Source: Xanthobacter autotrophicus
Lineage (GTDB): Bacteria > Pseudomonadota > Alphaproteobacteria > Rhizobiales > Xanthobacteraceae
Assembly: GCF_029991245.1 (NCBI RefSeq)
Contig: NZ_JAIVFO010000035.1
Span: 1 to 34,287 of the forward strand
Length of the DNA stretch: 34,287 bases
Direction of reading: 5' to 3'
Position numbers and translations under genes: made by a program
Notes under the pieces: generated by a model
Seen by the model: only the letters and a program-made list of their open reading frames with translations
Told to the model about the DNA's origin: nothing
Database searches by the model: none
Shown here: piece by piece, positions 24,595 through 34,287 of the stretch
Numbering within the stretch: the first letter of the stretch is position 1
How the letters are laid out: the number at the start of each line of letters is the position of its first letter

Positions 24595-25455
24595 GTGAGC
24601 CAAGCCGACCACACTGCAACCCTCGCCCTGCCGGGCCTTGCCGCCGCTGCGCCCGCCGCGTCAGCGCGCCGGGTCCGGGTCTTCGGCCCGCGCGCCCTTC
24701 TGGCTTTGTCTTGGCTGGCGCCGGTGCTGCTGGTGGCGGTTTGGGAAGTCCTCGCCCAGACCGGCTATGTCACCCCGCAGGTGCTGCCGGCGCCCAGCAA
24801 GGTGGTGCGCACGGCGTGGCGCCTCGCCACCACCGGCTCGCTGCTGAACGATCTCGGCACCAGCCTGTTGCGCGCGGCGGTGGGCTTCGTCCTCGGCGGC
24901 AGCATCGCCTTTGTGCTGGGCATTCTGGTGGGCTTCTCCCGCCTCGCCGAGGCCCTCATCGACCGCAGCGTGCAGATGGTGCGCGCCATTCCCTTCCTGG
25001 CGCTGCTGCCTCTGGTCATCGTGTGGTTCGGCGTGGGGGAGGGTCAGAAGATCTTCCTGGTGGCGCTGGGCGTCGCCTTCCCCATCTACATCAACACCAC
25101 GCTCGGCATCCGGCAGGTGGACGGCAAGCTGCTGGAACTGGGCCGGGTGCAGGGCCTGTCCACGGCGCAGATGATCACCCGCATCATCCTGCCGGGGGCC
25201 TTGCCCTCCATCCTCACCGGCGTGCGCTATTCGCTGGCCACCGCGTGGCTGGCGCTGGTGGTGGCGGAGACCATCGGCGCCCAGGCGGGCATCGGCTTCC
25301 TCGCCATGGACGCGCGGGAATTCCTGCGCACCGACGTGGTGGTGCTCACCATCGTCATCTACGCCCTCATCGGCGTGGTGGCGGATTCCATCGCCCGGCT
25401 GCTGGAACGCCGGCTGCTGGCCTGGCACCCCAATTTCGGCGGAGCCACAAGATGA
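24595..25455 (+). CDS. ABC transporter permease, Ssu/Tau type
   Basis: This 286-residue inner-membrane permease of the sulfonate/nitrate/taurine family (BPD_transp_1) has about six hydrophobic segments from residue 38 on (LLALSWLAPVLLVAVWEVLA first). The EAA-type coupling region reads LELGRVQGLSTAQMITRIILPGALP at about 180-204. The family ending VAETIGAQAGIGFLAMDAREFL follows. The start is GTG at 24595 with GAGG upstream. It follows the monooxygenase by 33 nt and its stop overlaps the ATPase start (ATGA), so coupling is likely. The substrate is probably an alkanesulfonate or other organosulfur compound, judged from the neighbours. Confidence 0.93.
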   Translation: MSQADHTATLALPGLAAAAPAASARRVRVFGPRALLALSWLAPVLLVAVWEVLAQTGYVTPQVLPAPSKVVRTAWRLATTGSLLNDLGTSLLRAAVGFVLGGSIAFVLGILVGFSRLAEALIDRSVQMVRAIPFLALLPLVIVWFGVGEGQKIFLVALGVAFPIYINTTLGIRQVDGKLLELGRVQGLSTAQMITRIILPGALPSILTGVRYSLATAWLALVVAETIGAQAGIGFLAMDAREFLRTDVVVLTIVIYALIGVVADSIARLLERRLLAWHPNFGGATR

Positions 25456-26162
25456 GCGCCGCCGTTCAGGACGCCCCCGCCGCGGTGCGCGTGTTCGGCC
25501 TGCGCCGGGCCTATGGGCCGCGCGTGGTTATCGACCGGCTCGACCTCACCATACGGCGCGGCGAGTTCGTGGCCCTTCTCGGGGAGAGCGGCTGCGGCAA
25601 GACCACCCTGCTGCGGGCGCTGGCGGGCCTCGACCCCATCGACGGCGGCCGCATCGAGGCGCCGAAACGACCGGCCGTGGTGTTCCAGGAGCCGCGCCTG
25701 CTGCCGTGGGACAGCCTGTGGCGCAACGTGGCCCTTGGCCTGCCCGCCGAGGGCGCGCGCGAGAAGGCCGCCGCCGCGCTGGCGGAGGTGGGCCTCGGCG
25801 GCCGGCTCGACGACTGGCCGCGCAACCTCTCCGGCGGCCAGGCCCAGCGGGTGGCGCTGGCCCGCGCGCTGGTGCAGCAGCCCGAGCTTCTGCTGCTGGA
25901 CGAGCCCTTCGCGGCTTTGGACGCGCTCACCCGCATCCGCATGCACGTGCTGGTGAAGGATCTCGTCGCGCGGCACCGGCCAGGCGTGCTCCTCGTCACC
26001 CACGACGTGGCGGAGGCCATCGCGCTGGCCGACCGCATCCTCGTCATGCGCGGCGGCGCCATCGCCGCCGAACATCGGCCGTCGGCCCCGGGCCTGCCCG
26101 CCGCCACCCGCGCCACCCTCCTCGCCGAGCTTGGGGTCATCGACGACCTCAAGAGCGCCTGA
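25452..26162 (+). CDS. ABC transporter ATP-binding protein, SsuB-like
   Basis: This 236-residue ABC ATPase is complete: Walker A GESGCGKTT at residues 44-52, Q-loop VFQEPRLLPW at 77-86, signature LSGGQAQR at 126-133, Walker B LLLLDEPFAALD at 146-157, and H-loop THD at 183-185. The RLLPW form after the Q-loop is typical of the SsuB/TauB/NrtD group. It overlaps the permease gene by 4 nt and lies 21 nt before the binding-protein gene, so the three make one importer. Confidence 0.95.
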   Translation: MSAAVQDAPAAVRVFGLRRAYGPRVVIDRLDLTIRRGEFVALLGESGCGKTTLLRALAGLDPIDGGRIEAPKRPAVVFQEPRLLPWDSLWRNVALGLPAEGAREKAAAALAEVGLGGRLDDWPRNLSGGQAQRVALARALVQQPELLLLDEPFAALDALTRIRMHVLVKDLVARHRPGVLLVTHDVAEAIALADRILVMRGGAIAAEHRPSAPGLPAATRATLLAELGVIDDLKSA

Positions 26163-26183
26163 TCCCCCTTCCGAGAGAAGCTG

Positions 26184-27185
26184 ATGTCCTCCTTCCTGAC
26201 CCCCTCCCGCCGCCAGTTCCTCGCCACCGCTGCCGCCCTCGCCGGTGGCGCGGCCTCCGGCCTGCTGCCATTCGCGGCGCATGCGGCTCCGGACACCCGC
26301 AACACCGATACGGTGCGCCTGACCTGGGGCTTCCATGGCCTCACCCTCATCGCCAAGGAGCGCGGCACCTTCGAGAAGGCGCTGGCGGAAAAGGGCATCA
26401 AGGTGGAATGGCTCGGCCCGTTCCCGAACCATGCGCCGACCCTGCAGGCGGTGACCGGCGGCAGCGCGGATTTCGGCTTCGGCGGCTCCACCACCCCAGC
26501 GCTGGCGGCCATCATCGCCGGTTCGCCGCTGGTGTTCAGCCAGTTCGTGCTCTACGAGCCGCGCACCACGGCCATCATCGCCAAGGATGGCTCCGGCATC
26601 GACAAGGTGTCCGACCTCGTCGGCAAGTCGGTGGCGGTCAACCGCTCGGGCCTCGGCGAATTCCTGCTGGTGGCGGCGCTGGAGAAGAACGGCATCGACC
26701 GCTCCAAGGTGAAGTTCGTCTATCTCAACCCGCCGGACGCCGCCCCGGCGCTCGCCTCCGGCAAGGTGGACGCGTGGTCCATGTGGAGCCCCGGTGTCGA
26801 TATCGCGCGGCTCGAATACAAGGCCCACGACATCTTCCTCGAGGGCCGGGACCTCGATTTCTACATCGATTACAGCTCCTATGTGACCAGCCGCAAGTTC
26901 TCGCAGGAAAACTCGCAGATCGTCCGCGCCGTGGCCGCCGCCTATGAGGAGGAGGCCAAGTGGGTCAACGCCAATGTGGTGGAGGCGGAGACCATTGTGC
27001 AGAAGCGCGCCGGCTATTCCGACGTGATCCGCGACCAGTTCATCGAGCGCCGGCGCACCTACAGGCTGATCCCGGTCACCGACAAGGCCTTCGTCGCCGA
27101 CCTGCAGAAGGCGGCGGACTGGCTGGTGGCGCGCAAGATCCTGCCCGAGCCCATCACCGTGTCGGATCATCTTGCGCAGTTCTGA
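26184..27185 (+). CDS. ABC transporter substrate-binding protein, SsuA-like, Tat-exported
   Basis: This 333-residue periplasmic binding protein of the SsuA/THI5-like (NMT1) family has a Tat signal: SRRQFLATAA at residues 8-17, then a hydrophobic stretch and AHA before the likely cleavage at 34/35. Mature-protein marks are GFHGLTLIAKERGTFEKAL and GSADFGFGGSTTPALAAI, the ligand-site loop, and ALASGKVDAWSMWSPGVDIA. SsuA of E. coli uses Sec; Tat export of relatives is seen in other bacteria. GAGAGAAG precedes the ATG. The ligand is likely a sulfonate or sulfone, inferred from the operon. Confidence 0.94.
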   Translation: MSSFLTPSRRQFLATAAALAGGAASGLLPFAAHAAPDTRNTDTVRLTWGFHGLTLIAKERGTFEKALAEKGIKVEWLGPFPNHAPTLQAVTGGSADFGFGGSTTPALAAIIAGSPLVFSQFVLYEPRTTAIIAKDGSGIDKVSDLVGKSVAVNRSGLGEFLLVAALEKNGIDRSKVKFVYLNPPDAAPALASGKVDAWSMWSPGVDIARLEYKAHDIFLEGRDLDFYIDYSSYVTSRKFSQENSQIVRAVAAAYEEEAKWVNANVVEAETIVQKRAGYSDVIRDQFIERRRTYRLIPVTDKAFVADLQKAADWLVARKILPEPITVSDHLAQF

Positions 27186-27230
27186 TTTCGAGCCCTTCGC
27201 TCTGCCCTGTTTCAAGTCTTCGAGGACCTT

Positions 27231-28460
27231 ATGAACAAGCCCGTCACCGATGTGTCCGTCCGCCTCTCGGGTCCGCCCGTGGCCGATCCCGCGCCCTGGC
27301 GGCGCCTTATCGAACATATCGGGCGCGGCTCGTCGGAGCGCGAGCACCAGCGCATCCTGCCGTTCGAGGCGCTGGACCTGCTGCGCGAGGCCCGCTTCGG
27401 CGCCCTGCGCCTGGCGAAGGAGGACGGCGGGGCGGGCGCCTCCTTCCGCGAGCTTTACGGGCTGGCGCTGGAGCTGGCGGCGGCGGACGCCAATGTCGCC
27501 CACATCTTCCGCAACCATTTCACCGTGGCCGAGCAGTTCACCCGCATCCCCACCGACGGCCGCAGCCGCCTGTGGCAGCAGCAGGTGCGCGACGGCGCCC
27601 TCTTCGGCCTCGCCAGCACCGAGGCCAATGCCAGCCCCGCCGGCGGCGGCGTGCCCACCGACACCGTGCTGTCGCCGGACGGCGAGGGCTTCCGCCTCGA
27701 CGGCGTGAAATATTACAGCACCGGCACCCTGTTCGCCGACGCCATGCTGGTGCGTGCCGGCACCAAGGACGGCCGCGTCGCCTCGGTGATCATCCCCACC
27801 AGGCGCGAGGGGCTGGAGGTGGTGGACGACTGGGACGGCGCCGGCCAGCGGCTCACCGGCTCGGGCACCACGCGCTTTCGCGGCGTGCGGGTGGAGGCGG
27901 ACGAGGCCATCTTCGACACGCCGGACCGCGGCTATGGCCTCGCCTATTCCAACACCCAGGCCCAGCTCTTCCTCACCACCGTGGTGGCGGGCATCGTGCG
28001 CGGCGTGCTGGAGGATGCCATCGCGCTGGTGACAAGGCGCAAGCGCAGCTTCTATTACGCGCCCACGCCCAGCCCGGTGGACGACCCCTTCCTGCAGCAG
28101 ACCATCGGCCAGATCGCGAGCCACGCCTTTGCCGCCGAGGCCATCGTGCTGGCCGCCGCCGACGCCCTCGACCGGGTCAGCCGCGCCCGCGACCGCAACG
28201 AGCCGGCCGATGCGCTCGCCGCCGATGCGGCACGGGCGGCGGCGCAGGCCAAGATCGTGGTGGACGAGCTTTCGCTGCGCGCGGGCTCGCTTTTGTTCGA
28301 GGCGGGCGGCGCCTCCGCCACCGAGCGCAGCGTCAATCTCGACCGCCACTGGCGCAACGCCCGCACCATCGCCTCCCACAATCCGGCGAGCTACAAGGCG
28401 CAGGCCATCGGCGCCCTGCTGGTGAAGGGCACGCCCCTGCCGTCGAAGGGGTTTTTCTGA
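27231..28460 (+). CDS. SfnB/DszC-like acyl-CoA dehydrogenase-fold monooxygenase
   Basis: This 409-residue flavoprotein belongs to the acyl-CoA dehydrogenase superfamily in the branch with SfnB and DszC, reduced-flavin-dependent monooxygenases of organosulfur compounds. The N-terminal helical part has LREARFGALRLAKEDGGAGASF. The flavin-contact strand region has LFGLASTEANASPAGG, then GVKYYSTGTLFADAMLV. The C-terminal helical domain has LLFEAGGASATERSVNLDRHWRNARTIASHNP, whose RHWRNARTI form is diagnostic of this branch. GAGG precedes the ATG. As the last gene of the operon it would provide desulfurisation or sulfone handling along with the upstream flavin monooxygenase. No flavin reductase gene is in the operon, so one must act in trans. 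Confidence 0.92.
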   Translation: MNKPVTDVSVRLSGPPVADPAPWRRLIEHIGRGSSEREHQRILPFEALDLLREARFGALRLAKEDGGAGASFRELYGLALELAAADANVAHIFRNHFTVAEQFTRIPTDGRSRLWQQQVRDGALFGLASTEANASPAGGGVPTDTVLSPDGEGFRLDGVKYYSTGTLFADAMLVRAGTKDGRVASVIIPTRREGLEVVDDWDGAGQRLTGSGTTRFRGVRVEADEAIFDTPDRGYGLAYSNTQAQLFLTTVVAGIVRGVLEDAIALVTRRKRSFYYAPTPSPVDDPFLQQTIGQIASHAFAAEAIVLAAADALDRVSRARDRNEPADALAADAARAAAQAKIVVDELSLRAGSLLFEAGGASATERSVNLDRHWRNARTIASHNPASYKAQAIGALLVKGTPLPSKGFF

Positions 28461-28470
28461 GGCGAGGACG

Positions 28471-28584
28471 GGAACCGTCCCGGTCCGTCACCGCTCCGGA
28501 ACCGTCACCGCTCCGGAACCGTCCCCGTCCGGAACCATCGCCCCTCCGGAACCGTCGTCCTCCGGTCCAAAACCGTCGCCCTCC
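28471..28584 (+). repeat. Degenerate 16-17-bp tandem repeat
   Basis: About six units begin with GGAACCGTC and end in CTCC or GTCC, at 28471, 28498, 28515, 28531, 28548 and 28564; lengths are 16-17 bp except the first and last, which are longer. It lies just after the stop of the SfnB-like gene and within the 283-bp spacer before dnaE2. There is no spacer/repeat alternation as in CRISPR. Confidence 0.7.
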
Positions 28585-28600
28585 GGCTTGACCGGAGGGC
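28578..28600 (+). terminator. GC hairpin at the operon end
   Basis: GCCCTCCGG pairs perfectly with CCGGAGGGC around the 5-nt loop CTTGA, at the end of the tandem repeat and 118 nt after the last operon gene. No T-run follows. It is a possible 3' end for the organosulfur transcript. Confidence 0.45.
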
Positions 28601-28672
28601 CCATTGCTCCGCTGGTCGGGGGGCGGGGATTGCTGTGCCCTCTCCCCGGCAAAGCGCGACCCCTCACCCCGG

Positions 28673-28695
28673 CCCTCTCCCGCAAGGGGAGAGGG
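28673..28695. repeat. CCCTCTCCC hairpin repeat
   Basis: CCCTCTCCC (28673-28681) pairs perfectly with GGGAGAGGG (28687-28695) around a 5-nt loop; CCCCTCACCCCGG precedes it, the usual flank of this dispersed element. It is the same type as the hairpin at 9-32. It lies 49 nt past the end of dnaE2 (-) and may shape the ends of both convergent transcripts. Confidence 0.65.
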
Positions 28696-28743
28696 AGAAG
28701 CGCTGGGCCTCGTTCCAAAGCCGTCCCCGTCCATCCCTTCGCC

Positions 28744-32102
<3,359 letters not shown>

Positions 32103-32106
<4 letters not shown>

Positions 32107-33716
32107 GGGAACAGCCCGTGCAGGAACCAGCGCGGTGTGGTGGTCTCCCGCCCATAGGTGCCGGCGCGATAGAGCCAGAAGCGGCGGCCCTCCTTGTCCT
32201 CCACGCGGAAATAGTCGCGGGTCAGCGCCTCCGTCCCGGTCCACCATTCGGGGGCGATGCGCTCCGGCCCCTCGGCGCGCACCACTTCGTGCAGCACGCG
32301 CCGCCAGCGGAAGCGCAACGGCGGGCCGTCGGGCACCTCGGCCAGGGTCTCCACCGGCTCGGGGTGGGCGAACAAAGCCGGCGGGCGGGGCAGGGGCACG
32401 TCCGCCGCCGCCGGCGCGGGCCAGGCGGCAAGGCCCGCCGCCGCCCAGCCCTTCTGCGCCGGCACGCTTTGCGCCGCCCGCTCGGGCACATGGCTGTCCT
32501 GCGGCTGAAGGCACATCACCCGCCGCGGGCCGAGGCGGGCGGACAGCACATCCACCAGCTCCGACAAGGCCGCCTCCGCCGGCGCCGCGCCGAAGGCGGC
32601 CTGGGTGACCTTCAGCGGCTCGCAGACGGTGACTGACAGGCGGATCACGTCATAGCCGAAGCCAGGATCCAGCGGATCGGCCAGCGCCGCGAGCCGTTCG
32701 CGGAACAGGCCGGCGAGGCGCGCGGCATCGCGCAGGGGGGCGGCGGTGCCGGCCTCCACCCGCCGCACGGCGCCGTCGCTGCGGAAGAAGGCCGCCGCAA
32801 AGCGCCGCCCGCCTTCCCCGTGCCGCTCCAGCACGGCGGCAAGCTCGCGGGCGAGGTCCGTGAGCACAATGCGGGCGGTCGCCTCATCCCCCATGGGCTC
32901 GGCGAAGCGCCGTTCGGCCACGTAGACGGGCAGGGGATTGAGGGGGGAGATGGGGGCGTCGGCGGCGCCGGTGATCTCCTCCAGCCGGCTGACGATCCGG
33001 CTGCCGAAGCGGGCGGCGAGCGCGGCCCGGGGCTTGCCCGCAAGGGCGCCGATGGTGGCAAGGCCGAGATAGGCGAGGCTGCGCTCGGCTTCCGGATCAA
33101 GACCCAGCGCCGCCACCGGCAGGCCGGCCACCGCCTCCCCCTCCGCCCCTGGCGCGGCCACGAGGCCGGGGCGCCAGCGGGCGAGCGCCAGCGCCGCGCG
33201 GGCGGTGCCGGCCACCGCGCCCTGGACCGCGAAGCCCTGGGCGGTGAGGCGCGCCACCATGGCGGCGAGCATGGCCTTTTCACCCGCAAACAGATGGGCG
33301 CAGCCGGTGATGTCGAGCACGATGCCATAAGGCGGGGCGAGCGCCACGAAGGGCGTCCAGCGCTCGCACCAGCCGGCGATGGCGGCGAGCAGGGTGCCGT
33401 CCGCCGCGAGGTCCGCGTCCACCGCCCGAAGCTCCGGCACCCGGGCCTGCGCATCGGCCAGCGTCAGTCCCGGATGGAGGCCGAGTCGCGCCGCCGCCGC
33501 GTCCACCGCATGGAGGCGGCGGGCGTTGGCGAGGGTGTGCACCACCGCGAGCGGTGCGTCTAAAGGCGCCTCATCCGGCGCGGCGCTCGAAGGCGCCGAC
33601 GACCACGGGTGACGGGCCGTCCGCGCGTGCCGGGCCTTGCGATGCAGCCGGTCGGTGGGCAGGCGGGGCAGCAGCAAGGCGGCGAGGCGCCGGGGCGAAG
33701 CGTCGGGCATGGGCAT
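32103..33716 (-). CDS. imuB: ImuB, Y-family-like mutasome subunit
   Basis: This 537-residue protein has the Y-family polymerase fold without catalytic acids. The N-terminus reads RLAALLLPRLPTDRL where active enzymes have the first Asp pair. The strand that carries the Asp-Glu pair in active enzymes reads VLDITGCAHLFAGE. The C-terminal part includes VLHEVVRAEGPERIAPEWW and YFRVEDKEGRRFWLYR, which are diagnostic of ImuB. Known ImuB proteins bind the beta clamp and bring ImuA and DnaE2 together; I cannot pick out a clear clamp motif here. The ATG at 33716 is chosen; ATG 33710 and TTG 33728 are alternatives. All three lie well inside imuA, giving an overlap of about 140-158 nt, because the conserved N-terminus starts there. 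Confidence 0.94.
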
Positions 33717-34287
33717 TCCATTCCACAATCCAGCGGCCGGTGGGCCCAGCCCGGTTGCGGGCCAGCTCCAAAGCGAAGGCGGGCGGCCCGAGGCAGAAGG
33801 CCGGCGCCCCCGCCGCGCGGGAGGGGGCGGCCGAGGCCAGCCAACGGGTGGCGGCGGCGGAGGGCACGGGCTCCGCCGCCGAACGCAACAGCAGGGCCGG
33901 CACCCCCGAGCGCTCGGCCCTTAGCGCGAGGCGGCGCGTGGCGGTGAGGTCGAGGCGGGACGGCATGCCCCAGGGCTCCACCACCACGAGGCCGAGGGCG
34001 GCATGGCGCAACGCCTCCTCCGCCGCGGCGAGGGTATCGGTGGCATCCGCCCCATGGACCACGATGAGCCGCGCCGGATCGAGCCCGAAGGCGGCGCAGC
34101 CCGGCCCGTAGAGGTCCCCGCCCTCCAGCGCGGCGAGGTCCTGCCGCACCCACACCACTGGCCGCCGTGTACCGGCGGCCAGCGCCAGGGCGAAGCCGAG
34201 GGCGGCGGCGCCATTGCCCTTGTCGCGCGCGAACACCTCGTGCAGCGCGCCCAGCGCCAGCCCCCCGCCCAGCGCCCCATCCAGCGG
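33571..34287 (-). CDS. imuA: ImuA, RecA-like mutasome subunit (partial, 5' end outside)
   Basis: The frame is open to the window edge, so the N-terminus is missing; 238 residues are visible. They start with PLDGALGGGLALGALHEVFA, the opening of the RecA/SulA-like core of ImuA, then VVWVRQDLAALEGGDLYGPG and FGLDPARLIVVHG. GRWIVEWNAHARRF is the typical near-C-terminal part. About 40 residues rich in Pro, Ala and Arg follow, encoded by sequence that also encodes the imuB N-terminus in another frame. ImuA of Myxococcus and Caulobacter relatives is needed for SOS mutagenesis and modulates RecA and ImuB. The SOS box should lie upstream, beyond the window. Confidence 0.92.
   Translation of the reverse strand, partial: PLDGALGGGLALGALHEVFARDKGNGAAALGFALALAAGTRRPVVWVRQDLAALEGGDLYGPGCAAFGLDPARLIVVHGADATDTLAAAEEALRHAALGLVVVEPWGMPSRLDLTATRRLALRAERSGVPALLLRSAAEPVPSAAATRWLASAAPSRAAGAPAFCLGPPAFALELARNRAGPTGRWIVEWNAHARRFAPAPRRLAAAPPAHRPAASQGPARADGPSPVVVGAFERRAG

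Noticed and set aside
25359-28379. 1006-codon open frame antisense to the organosulfur operon
   Set aside because: It spans four well-supported genes on the other strand and has no recognisable domain or ribosome site.
28471-28584. Possible CRISPR array
   Set aside because: The units are adjacent and degenerate with no unique spacers, and there are no cas genes.

Overview
The window is GC-rich, tightly packed chromosomal DNA with an alphaproteobacterial gene set: the imuA-imuB-dnaE2 mutasome, a PutR-type Lrp regulator divergent from a putA that lacks the N-terminal DNA-binding domain, a DUF2189 membrane protein, and a dispersed intergenic repeat with a GAACCGGTATCC core of the kind common in Hyphomicrobiales. 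Xanthobacteraceae (Xanthobacter/Azorhizobium-like) is my best guess, an inference from gene content only. I see no prophage, insertion sequence, integrase, rRNA or CRISPR array.

Left part (1-10.9 kb): a short Hsp70 of the YegD type (+) faces a minus-strand block of five genes that do not look like housekeeping. In transcription order these are a 1158-residue protein with an N-terminal helical-repeat region and a C-terminal CHAT (caspase-like) peptidase carrying both His and Cys; a 150-residue protein with a long hydrophobic segment whose start overlaps the CHAT stop; a protein with a C-terminal DUF559/Vsr-like nuclease domain; a small protein with a possible winged-helix N-terminus; and a 1075-residue protein with two P-loop ATPase modules, the second HerA/FtsK-like. 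A 188-bp gap carrying a dispersed repeat separates the first two genes from the other three. I read this block as a candidate, uncharacterised conflict or defence system and the most interesting part of the window.

Middle part (10.9-23 kb) is mostly ordinary metabolism and envelope functions: an aldo/keto reductase, a tRNA with CAU anticodon (Ile2-like), a SIMPL-domain secreted protein, a NUDIX hydrolase with a very long Lys/Ala/Pro-rich tail, a DUF2189 membrane protein, the putR/putA pair, a small secreted Cys-rich protein, a 3-hydroxyisobutyrate-dehydrogenase-family enzyme (L-threonate dehydrogenase-like), and a membrane-anchored NodB-type polysaccharide deacetylase followed by a clear hairpin terminator.

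Right part: a plus-strand organosulfur operon (23.5-28.5 kb) has an LLM-class flavin monooxygenase, an Ssu/Tau-type ABC importer (permease, ATPase, Tat-exported binding protein) and an SfnB/DszC-like acyl-CoA-dehydrogenase-fold monooxygenase. The first gene is split by a frameshift in a CG-rich run as given here. After a repeat-rich spacer, the minus strand holds imuA (cut by the window end), imuB and dnaE2, the SOS mutagenesis cassette, with overlapping genes.
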